DNA from: an uncultured Clostridia bacterium
GTDB taxonomy: Bacteria; Bacillota; Clostridia; Oscillospirales; CAG-272
Assembly (NCBI GenBank): GCA_945929845.1
Contig: CAMEON010000010.1
Location: forward strand, 1-50,367
Direction of reading: 5' to 3'
Length of the DNA stretch: 50,367 bases
In this document: positions 32,248 through 39,785 of the stretch, in pieces
How positions within the stretch are numbered: position 1 is the stretch's first letter
How the letters are laid out: each line of letters starts with the position of its first letter
Made by a program: the position numbers and the translations under genes
Notes under the pieces: generated by a model
The model's database searches: none
What the model was told of the DNA's origin: nothing
The model's input: only the letters and a program-made list of their open reading frames with translations

Positions 32248-34023
32248 ATGAAACGCGTATCTACACACACACGCAGAGCACTCTGCTTCATCCTGTCCGT
32301 TTTGTTGGTTTTCAGCACCCTGGTTTGCATCACCATCCAGACAGTTTTGGCAGAAGAGCCTGATTCCGTTTATGTCAGCGACCTTGCATGTACCCATTGG
32401 GAAATGATCCAATCGTCCTCAGACAATCCGGCCTCTCCGTATCGTCCGAGCTTCAACTGCAACGAGCAAGGCGGAACGCTTACGATCGCAGGTGTAGAGT
32501 ATGAAAAGGGACTGCGGACCCACCCTGACCAGACAGCTCCGGCAGTGTTCGTGTACGACATCAGTACACTCAATTACAAGTATTTCAGCGCAACCGTCGG
32601 AAAAGACAGCCTCGGCGGAGAGGGTCTGGTCCGGTTTGTGGTTTGCGTAGACGATCAGGAAGTTGCAACCAGCCGTGAACTGGCGTTCGGTGAAAGCCAG
32701 TTCATACAGTGCTCCGTGGAAGGCGGCAGCAAGCTGTCCCTTTATGTGTACAATGTGGATGGCTGTGCGTTCGATTCGTCCGCATGGGGAAATGCTTTGC
32801 TCTCGCAAGAGCCTGTACAGGACACAGCCGATACCGATACGGACGATCCGCACACACCTGCTCCGACAAATCAGTACGACCCGGAAAGGGATGACTATAA
32901 GGGCGAATACCAGCCGATTTATTCCGGAACGGAAGAAGAAATATTCGTAAGCGATCTGAAGTGGAAAAACTGGCGTATGATCGCCTCTCATTCCGGACAG
33001 GCCTCCCCGCAGTATCAGCCATCCTTCAATTGCAACGAAGCAGGAGGAACCATTGTCATCAACAATGTGTCCTATGAGAAAGGGATCCGTACACATCCGG
33101 ATGCGGAAACACCCGCCGATGTCGTGTATGATATCAGTGCGTACAGTGAGCAGTACAGGTACTTCGTTGCGACCGTAGGGCGGGACAGTGCCTCGGCAGG
33201 CGGTGGATTCGTTCGGTTTCAGGTTCTTGTTGACGGAAATCTGATTGCGGAAAGTCCTGATCTGACCCTTGGAGAAGATTATGTGATCTGTGCTGACATT
33301 CATGGGGGAAGCACGCTGACACTGCGGGTGGATCCCACGGCTGACTCCTTCCATCACGATTCCTCGGCATGGGGCAATGCCCGGCTATGCAACATGACTG
33401 TACAGTCGATCGCCTTGGAAGAGGCCCCCTTCAAGCTCAACTACCATGTGGGGGATGACCTGAATCTCGCCGGTTGCTATATCATGGTTGTTTACGATAC
33501 CGGATACAGTTGCACCGAGGAAGTAGACCTATCCATGGTATCCGGCTATGACCTGACGCAGGTAGGCAAACAAACCGTTACCATTACCGCATACGGGCAA
33601 ACGGCTTCCTTTGATATTCAGGTCGTTGCCGACGAAACAGAACCGGAAACCGAAACCGACACAGAGCCAACCACAGAAACAGAAGCAGAACCGACCACAG
33701 AAACAGAAGCAGAAACAGAGACAGAGACAGAAACGGACACGGAAACAGAGACAGAAACAGAAACGGAAACAGAAACAGAGACGGAAGAAGAACCGACCAT
33801 TGAGACCAATGATCCGACTACCGAAGACGGCACGGCTACAATACAGGGAAGCGAAACACAAGCCATAACCACTTCAGCAACCACGGATACGCAGGGAGGC
33901 GGTGGATGTACATCCCTGCTGTCCGGCATGGGACCCGCTGTTGTGCTGTCCTGCGCAGTCGCCCTGGTTTCTATTCGAAAAAAAGGAACACATCATGACC
34001 GTACCGAAAGCACGAGGCGGTAA
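32248..34023 (+). CDS. Cell-surface protein with two NPCBM domains and a membrane anchor
   Basis: Start at 32248 with AAAGGAGG upstream. The 591-residue protein has a signal peptide (ALCFILSVLLVFSTL, cleavage near VLAEE) and two tandem NPCBM-type carbohydrate-binding modules. Each contains a VSDL start, then PSFNCNE, GG, YEKG and RTHPD (about residues 40-190 and 228-390). A bacterial Ig-like domain (FKLNYHVGDDLNLAGCYI) and a Glu/Thr repeat spacer follow, then a C-terminal membrane helix (GPAVVLSCAVALVSI) ending in RKKG. No LPXTG motif is seen. It probably displays glycan-binding modules on the surface and works with the GH36 lipoprotein encoded 58 bases downstream. Confidence 0.85.
   Translation: MKRVSTHTRRALCFILSVLLVFSTLVCITIQTVLAEEPDSVYVSDLACTHWEMIQSSSDNPASPYRPSFNCNEQGGTLTIAGVEYEKGLRTHPDQTAPAVFVYDISTLNYKYFSATVGKDSLGGEGLVRFVVCVDDQEVATSRELAFGESQFIQCSVEGGSKLSLYVYNVDGCAFDSSAWGNALLSQEPVQDTADTDTDDPHTPAPTNQYDPERDDYKGEYQPIYSGTEEEIFVSDLKWKNWRMIASHSGQASPQYQPSFNCNEAGGTIVINNVSYEKGIRTHPDAETPADVVYDISAYSEQYRYFVATVGRDSASAGGGFVRFQVLVDGNLIAESPDLTLGEDYVICADIHGGSTLTLRVDPTADSFHHDSSAWGNARLCNMTVQSIALEEAPFKLNYHVGDDLNLAGCYIMVVYDTGYSCTEEVDLSMVSGYDLTQVGKQTVTITAYGQTASFDIQVVADETEPETETDTEPTTETEAEPTTETEAETETETETDTETETETETETETETEEEPTIETNDPTTEDGTATIQGSETQAITTSATTDTQGGGGCTSLLSGMGPAVVLSCAVALVSIRKKGTHHDRTESTRR
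33640..33795 (+). repeat. Coding low-complexity Glu-Thr repeat
   Basis: Irregular GAAACAGAAACAGAG-type repeats encode an E-T-E-T spacer in the surface protein. The opposite frames give artefactual SVSVSV and CFCFCF open frames. Confidence 0.85.
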
Positions 34024-34081
34024 GTCCGTTTCAGCTTTTTGTACCAACGCTTTTATAGCAGAATGGAGATTACAGATTACT

Positions 34082-36334
34082 ATGAAAAAAATTCTACTTA
34101 CCCTGGCTTCCCTGTTTATCTTGCTTTGGATTTCAGGGTGTGTCGGTACCGCTGACCCGTCAGCGCAAACCGGTACCGATGCGGATCATTCGACCGACAG
34201 CATACTTGACAGTACGCCTGAAAGCATAGAAGAAACGCAGACCGAAGCCAAAATGGAAACTGAAACACCCGAAGAATCTGCGGAGGCCGAAACATTGAGA
34301 AATGAGATCCACTATTTTGAAGACTTTCCCCTCGCTGAAACCGCAAGCAAAGGGATTCAACCGACTATCACAGAGAAAAAGACTGCGCTTGCAGAAGCAG
34401 AAAGAATACTGAACGATTTGTCCTTGTTGCCCATTTCCTTTCGGTACGGAGGCACGCAGTTCAAGGGCTTAGGCGAGGCATTCACCGAAAAAGGAAGAAC
34501 AGTCGTAAAAACAGACACCTCTGTATCTGTAACTGTCGTCACAGATTACGATGAAAAGCTGCGTGCGACAGCTGTCATCACGGTATATCCTGATTATTGT
34601 GCCTATGAGTGGACTGTCTGGTTTTCCAATATTGGCAGTGAAAACACGGAGGTTCTCTCAAATGTGAATGCGGCGGACATTGTGTTTATCGGGGAATCTC
34701 CGATGGTTCAGGGCATTACAGGAGACGGTGGAACCGGGGATGGCCCCTACTCGCCATATTGTACGGAGCTGTCATCTGTCGGAACGGCGAACTTCCAAAA
34801 CGAAACCGGCAGGCCCAATGAAGGGCAGAACACATACTATCAGCTCACAACCGAAAATGACGGCGTCTTTATTTCCATTGGGTGGCCCGGTTGCTGGACT
34901 GCATCGTTTGAATATGATGCAAGCACCGCACAGACGCATTTCACTGCCGGGCAGAGGTATCTGAATACCTATCTAAAACCCGGAGAAGCCATCCGAACAC
35001 CTATGATGTCCTTCCTATTCTACAGTGGGAGCGACGAAAACAGGGCGACCAATCTTTGGCGGCATTGGTTTATTGATTGCAATATCCGCACCATTAAGGG
35101 CGAGAAGTTCCAGCCCGCACTGATGAGTTCTGCCTCCTGGAAATACTCTTGCATGGAAAAGGCCACTGATACCAACCAGTGTCAATGGATCCGGGATTAC
35201 ATAAAGGGCGGCGTGAACCTGGATTATTTCTGGATGGACGCCGGGTGGTATTACAAGACCGGCACGACATCCCTGACATCATGGCTGGAATCCGGCAACT
35301 GGAATGTGGACAAGAGCCGGTTCCCTTCCGGAATGGCCGACATCAGCGGATATGCGGCACAGAATCAGTGTAAAACCATTCTTTGGTTTGAGCCGGAGGT
35401 GGTTCGTCTGCGGAATGCGGAGCTGGATCAGGATGGCATCCGCCCGGAATGGATATTGGGTGTCGATGACGGTAACTGGCGACTTGCAGATTACGGGAAC
35501 GATGACTTTGTTGAATGGCTGACAAAGCGGGTGATGTCCATCATGGAGGAGGGCGATATATCCATATACCGCCAGGACTTTGGTTTCAGCTCCCCTGTGA
35601 GTGTGTGGCGTAAGGCAGATGGTGATAAGAGACGCACCGGCATGACAGAGAACAAGTATATTCAGGGTTATTTGAAGTTCTGGGACAATCTGATCCAATG
35701 GAATCCGGATCTGATGATCGATACCTGCGCCAGCGGAGGGAATCGCACGGATCTGGAGACCCTGCGACGCTCCGTTCCCTTGCATAAAACCGACTACGAC
35801 TACTCGAATCAGAATGAGAAACAGGCGATGAGCCAATCCCTCTTTGCCTGGATACCCTATTTTGGTGCGGTCACAACGGGGCCGGATGCCAGTGCCTATA
35901 CCGTATCGGAATACGATCTGTACAGTTCTTTCTGCTCAGCCGTTGTCCTTGACTATGTGCCCAACAGCAATATGAATTGGGATGTGATGGCACGGTTATG
36001 CCAACAATGGGAGGGCATCAAGAACTACTATTACTGTGACTACTACCCGCTCACGGAATGGAGCAATGACAGCACCTCATGGCGCGGATGGGAATTCTTT
36101 GATCCGGAAAGTGACTCCGGATTCTTGCAGATGTTCCGGCCGGAAAACGCCGCATCCGGTTCCTATCGGGTCAAATTGGGCGGCCTTGATCCAGATACCG
36201 TATATGAGATCGTTGATGGGAACGGTACCTGCGTGCTATCCGGAACCGGCTCTCAACTGGCAGACCACGGCTTCGAGATCCAGTTAGGTGCCCGTGAGGC
36301 GATTCTCCTGATGGTACACGCGGAAAAAACCTGA
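34082..36334 (+). CDS. Alpha-galactosidase-like lipoprotein, glycoside hydrolase family 36 (clan GH-D)
   Basis: Start at 34082 (ATGAAAAAAATT); the longer frame to 33902 overlaps the preceding gene. The 750-residue protein has a lipoprotein signal (lipobox ISGC, C20) and an acidic spacer. An N-terminal beta-sandwich is followed by a TIM barrel with LDYFWMDAGWY, ILWFEPEVVR, the nucleophile in SIYRQDFGF (D499) and the acid/base in CASGGNRTD (D557). Family members release alpha-linked galactose or N-acetylgalactosamine; the substrate here is not certain. It is outside the cell, co-transcribed with the NPCBM protein, and no transporter is encoded nearby. The ribosome site is weak (GGAG 13 bases upstream). 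Confidence 0.88.
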   Translation: MKKILLTLASLFILLWISGCVGTADPSAQTGTDADHSTDSILDSTPESIEETQTEAKMETETPEESAEAETLRNEIHYFEDFPLAETASKGIQPTITEKKTALAEAERILNDLSLLPISFRYGGTQFKGLGEAFTEKGRTVVKTDTSVSVTVVTDYDEKLRATAVITVYPDYCAYEWTVWFSNIGSENTEVLSNVNAADIVFIGESPMVQGITGDGGTGDGPYSPYCTELSSVGTANFQNETGRPNEGQNTYYQLTTENDGVFISIGWPGCWTASFEYDASTAQTHFTAGQRYLNTYLKPGEAIRTPMMSFLFYSGSDENRATNLWRHWFIDCNIRTIKGEKFQPALMSSASWKYSCMEKATDTNQCQWIRDYIKGGVNLDYFWMDAGWYYKTGTTSLTSWLESGNWNVDKSRFPSGMADISGYAAQNQCKTILWFEPEVVRLRNAELDQDGIRPEWILGVDDGNWRLADYGNDDFVEWLTKRVMSIMEEGDISIYRQDFGFSSPVSVWRKADGDKRRTGMTENKYIQGYLKFWDNLIQWNPDLMIDTCASGGNRTDLETLRRSVPLHKTDYDYSNQNEKQAMSQSLFAWIPYFGAVTTGPDASAYTVSEYDLYSSFCSAVVLDYVPNSNMNWDVMARLCQQWEGIKNYYYCDYYPLTEWSNDSTSWRGWEFFDPESDSGFLQMFRPENAASGSYRVKLGGLDPDTVYEIVDGNGTCVLSGTGSQLADHGFEIQLGAREAILLMVHAEKT

Positions 36335-36651
36335 GCACCGTTTCTCCTGCGTCTATCAATCCCTGTGTGATATGTGACGATCAATTCAAAAGAGCCCCAT
36401 CGGAGCCAGCCGCAGTCGTTGTACTGCGATCTCCTCCGATGGAGCCAAGGCGAACAAACATAATGACTCAACTGCGCTCTGGCCGCCTTCGGGCGGCTTT
36501 CTTTTTGAGAAGCAAGCGCAGGAGGATCGGGCGGCGCTGAAAAAAGCGAGCGCATCAGAAGCGCCCGCCTTTCATCGTGTGGGTCAATTTACTGCAACAG
36601 TGCATAAGGAAACCTCAGAAGGATGGGGTCATCGCCAAGCAGCTCCTTTAG
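36335..36651 (+). other. Intergenic region with nested hairpin and terminator
   Basis: No gene is seen. CCATCGGAG (36397-36405) pairs with CTCCGATGG (36434-36442) and encloses CGCAGT/ACTGCG, a two-level hairpin. The terminator follows at 36,482 and the recurring 18-base motif at 36,516-36,533. Confidence 0.5.
36482..36507 (+). terminator. Terminator of the NPCBM protein-GH36 operon
   Basis: The GCCGCC-TTCG-GGCGGC hairpin is followed by TTTCTTTTTG. Confidence 0.8.
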
Positions 36652-36812
36652 GGCACCACTGAATTAATGAGGTGGTACAGATTCGGTACAGATTTTTTTT
36701 GCCTGCGATTGCGAAAAACGCAAGATGTACTGGATGTACATCGAGTTTTTCGGCAAGAAGCAGGCGGGAAAAGATGTGCCGAAGATGTGCCGCCGAATCA
36801 ATCAGCGGTTCC
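36652..36812 (+). repeat. MITE-like repeat, copy C
   Basis: About 161 bases. The left end is degenerate (GGCACCACTGAATT) and the right end CAGCGGTTCC is intact. TTAG flanks both sides (36648-36651 and 36813-36816). It lies 23 bases upstream of the -35 box of the next gene. Confidence 0.88.
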
Positions 36813-36835
36813 TTAGACAAAAAACGATTTTTCCC

Positions 36836-36864
36836 TTGACAATGGGCATTTCCTGTGCTACAAT
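36836..36864 (+). promoter_or_regulatory. Promoter of the orphan lipoprotein gene
   Basis: TTGACA (36836-36841), 17-base spacer, TACAAT (36859-36864). Confidence 0.8.
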
Positions 36865-36931
36865 GAGCTTGCTTATGAATGTATCTGTATTTCAGAAACA
36901 CTCATAAAGAAAACTGAAACGGAGAAAAACC

Positions 36932-38488
36932 ATGAAGAAACATTTGACCCTGTTTACCGCTTCTGTTTTAGCGGTGGTTCTCCTTCTGACGGCTACCGGC
37001 TGTAGCCTCTCTGGCGGGAGCCTGAAGATCACCCAGGAGGGTGCGTATTCCCTCACCGTCTCTACCATCCCCACGATTCCGGAAGATGCTGACTTCGGTG
37101 ACACCGATGATTCCGGTCTGGTCGTTATTGTAGAGAAAAAAGGAAACGGCTCACAGTACTCCCTGTTTGACATGACTGCCAACGCCTATGTATCCGGCGC
37201 AAAGCTGGACAAACGGGCCGGAGAAGTGGCTCAGTCCGACATGAGCGTTCTGACGCACGGTGTCTTCTATTCCTTAAAGACCAACATCGACGACAAGACC
37301 GAGGTCACGATCTACACCCGGGACGGAAAGCAGGATCTTGGAGAGGCAGAGGTGGACGGTACTGTCATCGTGGCCAAGGACGGAACCCGGACTTATGTTG
37401 ATGTCCATGGCAATTTGCAGACCGAGACGGATGAGTTCAAGAAAATTGCTCCTTACGGTTCTTATCAGATCGGTGATTACTATGTGACCAACGATATGTA
37501 TGTTTTTGATAAGAACGGAAAGTATCTTTACACACTGAACCTTGAGGCTTCCCTGAATGTTCCTGACGGTGCCGATGAATCCGGATCCTGGACTGTCGGC
37601 AATTTCGCCTTTCTTCAGTACAGCATCCGCCTGCCCGACGACAGCAAGGAGTACGATGTCTATGATCCCTCCGGCAATGCAAAGTACGATCTTGTCACCT
37701 ACCGCCTGGATCTGAAAAACGGCAAGATCACCGAAGTGGATATGGACTATGTCGTAGAAGATTCTTCCGCTACCATCAATGACGGTTGTGTTGCCCTGGA
37801 AGTGCGTGAGATCGAGGATGGCTATATCCTGAAAAACACGATTGTTCAGACCTTCGGCACCGACGGCAAGGTAGCCGTTGACCTGCAGAAGCTGGTTCCC
37901 GGTGCAAAAAGCATTTCCGTGCAGGGTAAGTACCTGATCATCCGGGACAGCGAGAATTCCTACCTCTACGAGGGAAAGAAGGAACTGTATGCCGGCGATT
38001 CCGACTGCGGGTTCTATGGGGATCTGGTCGTGAAAGAATCCGCCACCTCCGTGTATGTATACGACCTGAAAGACAATCTGATCGGAAAGTTTGCGGATGA
38101 GAATATTGAAAGATCTGGTTTGCTTTACAATGGCGACCTTTGGTACGCAACACAGACCGAAGTTGTGGTTCTGCATGGAGATACGAAGAAGGCCGAAACG
38201 GTACTCACCCTAGATCAGTACACCACTGTAACCGACTACTCTTCCTACTACCTGCTGACTACATTTGACGCAACCGAGTCAAAGCCCGGTTCCACACAGC
38301 GGAACACCCTTTACTTCATGGATGATGCACACACGGAAGTTGTCGTGGCCGAAGAACCCACCGTGGTTGCGCTATCCTACGCAAATGGTGCTTCCTACCG
38401 GATCGTGCGGGTTTCGGCAGGCACTTCTTCCTCCAACTCTGTCGTCGCTTACTATCTGGTAAAGAACACATACCCCACGAGAAAGTGA
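36932..38488 (+). CDS. Lipoprotein of unknown function (beta-propeller-like)
   Basis: A 518-residue protein with a lipoprotein signal (hydrophobic AVVLLLTATGC, C24) and CGGAG seven bases before the ATG. The mature part has recurrent short beta segments with aromatic/Asp patterns (YDVYDPSGNAKYDL, YVYDLKDNLIGKFAD, YLYEGKKELYAG), as in beta-propeller proteins. No catalytic motif is seen. It is a single gene between repeat copies C and D, in the accessory-looking part of the window. GC content is intermediate. I do not recognise a family. Confidence 0.8.
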   Translation: MKKHLTLFTASVLAVVLLLTATGCSLSGGSLKITQEGAYSLTVSTIPTIPEDADFGDTDDSGLVVIVEKKGNGSQYSLFDMTANAYVSGAKLDKRAGEVAQSDMSVLTHGVFYSLKTNIDDKTEVTIYTRDGKQDLGEAEVDGTVIVAKDGTRTYVDVHGNLQTETDEFKKIAPYGSYQIGDYYVTNDMYVFDKNGKYLYTLNLEASLNVPDGADESGSWTVGNFAFLQYSIRLPDDSKEYDVYDPSGNAKYDLVTYRLDLKNGKITEVDMDYVVEDSSATINDGCVALEVREIEDGYILKNTIVQTFGTDGKVAVDLQKLVPGAKSISVQGKYLIIRDSENSYLYEGKKELYAGDSDCGFYGDLVVKESATSVYVYDLKDNLIGKFADENIERSGLLYNGDLWYATQTEVVVLHGDTKKAETVLTLDQYTTVTDYSSYYLLTTFDATESKPGSTQRNTLYFMDDAHTEVVVAEEPTVVALSYANGASYRIVRVSAGTSSSNSVVAYYLVKNTYPTRK

Positions 38489-38594
38489 TCGTTGTCTTGT
38501 CTCCTGCCTTGGCCGCATACCTCCTGCGCAGTGTATGTCTATTGAGGGTGTGCAGGGTATGCCACAGGCATCGGACAGCATCATACAGTTGAGG

Positions 38595-38737
38595 AACCGC
38601 TGATTGATTCGGCGGCACATCTTTTCCCGCCTATTTCTTGCGAAAAACTCGATGTACATCCAGTACATCGAGTTTTTCGCAATCGCAGGCAAAAAAGCTG
38701 TACCGAATCTGAACCACCTCATCAAATCAGCGGTTCC
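38595..38737 (-). repeat. MITE-like repeat, copy D (inverted)
   Basis: A 143-base copy in reverse orientation, lacking one of the two GATGTGCCG units. The core is a perfect 18-base inverted repeat, 38640-38657 with 38663-38680, with loop ATCCA. Flanks are TTGA and TTAA. The TTA at 38738 is the deoR stop codon. Confidence 0.9.
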
Positions 38738-39469
38738 TTAACTCTGCGATAACAGTTCCTCGGAAAAGTCCACCTCCGAGATCACACAGTCAATGTCCTT
38801 GAGACTGCATAAATTATGCATATATGACTTGCCGACCTTCTCACTTGCGCACAGCAGAACCGCTTTTTTTGAATGCTTGATCATGGCTTGTCGAACAATG
38901 TTTTCTTCTATCGAAAAATCGCTCAGCATGCCGTCTTTTGAAACACCTCTGCAAGAGAAAAAGGCAATATCGGCATTGTAACAGGAAAGCATATGATTCG
39001 CATCGCTTTCCACCAGCGAGAGGCAGGAGCCGATCACATGTCCTCCCGTAGCATATGTATTGATACCGTATTCCGCCAAAAGCATCACCGCCTTGATGCC
39101 GCTTGTAATCACCGTGATGTTTGACTTTTTTGTAAGGAACGGTATCAGGGCATATGCGCTGGATGAAGCATCGAGCATAACGGTATCGCCGTCTTTCACC
39201 AACTCTGCCGCCTTCCTGGCAATGACGATCTTTGCATCGTAATCCTCAAGCTCCCGTATAGCGAAGGGTATCTTTATTATGGAATTGCTTTGCTCCTCAA
39301 GAACGGCTCCTCCATGGGTCCGTCGCAGAAAGCCCTGACCTTCCAGCTTGTCCAAATCGCGCCGTATGGACGACTCGCTTGCATACAGCTCTCTGGCAAG
39401 CTCCTTTACCGTTACATGTTTGTGCTTCAGGAGACTCTCCAATATACTTTTTTCTCTTTCTTTGCTCAT
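38738..39469 (-). CDS. DeoR-family transcriptional regulator
   Basis: A 243-residue protein. The N-terminal helix-turn-helix has the DeoR signature (VTVKELARELYASESSIRRDLDKL, GFLRRTHGGAVL), and the C-terminal sensor has the sugar-phosphate isomerase-like fold (DGDTVMLDASSSAYALIPFL, ITVITSGIKAVMLLAEY, YATGGHVIG). DeoR regulators respond to phosphorylated sugars. It is divergent from, and shares overlapping promoters with, the kinase-containing operon, so it probably represses that operon and itself. Its stop codon abuts repeat copy D, so the insertion may have changed the 3' region. Confidence 0.93.
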   Translation of the reverse strand: MSKEREKSILESLLKHKHVTVKELARELYASESSIRRDLDKLEGQGFLRRTHGGAVLEEQSNSIIKIPFAIRELEDYDAKIVIARKAAELVKDGDTVMLDASSSAYALIPFLTKKSNITVITSGIKAVMLLAEYGINTYATGGHVIGSCLSLVESDANHMLSCYNADIAFFSCRGVSKDGMLSDFSIEENIVRQAMIKHSKKAVLLCASEKVGKSYMHNLCSLKDIDCVISEVDFSEELLSQS

Positions 39470-39534
39470 TTTTGCAAACTCCGTTCATGAAATGCGCATA
39501 TTCTTGCGCACTTGATCAATATGATCGGCGACTA

Positions 39535-39563
39535 TTGACTGTTTGTTCGTTTTATTATATCAT
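39535..39563 (+). promoter_or_regulatory. Promoter of the kinase-phosphodiesterase-phosphatase operon
   Basis: TTGACT (39535-39540), 17-base spacer, TATCAT (39558-39563). It overlaps the deoR promoter. Two palindromic TGCGCA hexamers at about 39,494-39,510 downstream of the deoR start site are candidate operator parts. Confidence 0.7.
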
Positions 39564-39582
39564 ATACAGTAAGGAAAAGCAA
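39554..39582 (-). promoter_or_regulatory. Promoter of deoR, overlapping the divergent promoter
   Basis: Minus strand TTGCTT (39582-39577), 17-base spacer, TATAAT (39559-39554). Confidence 0.7.
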
Positions 39583-39785
39583 TACAAAAGTGCAGAAACG
39601 GACAAGATCCGAAAAAGCCTCCGGTTTTTGAAAACGGTACCCTCTATGCTTTGCCGCTCTGACAAGCCGCCTTTCCGCCGGGGTCGGAATCGGCGCAAGC
39701 CTTGTGCGTGATGCGGAAAGAAAAGGCGATGACCGTGATGCGGAAAGGAATAGCGAGTACAATGAAAAAAGGAATAGCGAGTACA

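Noticed and set aside
33529-33929. CFCFCF and SVSVSV minus-strand frames
   Set aside because: Artefacts of the Glu-Thr coding repeat on the + strand.
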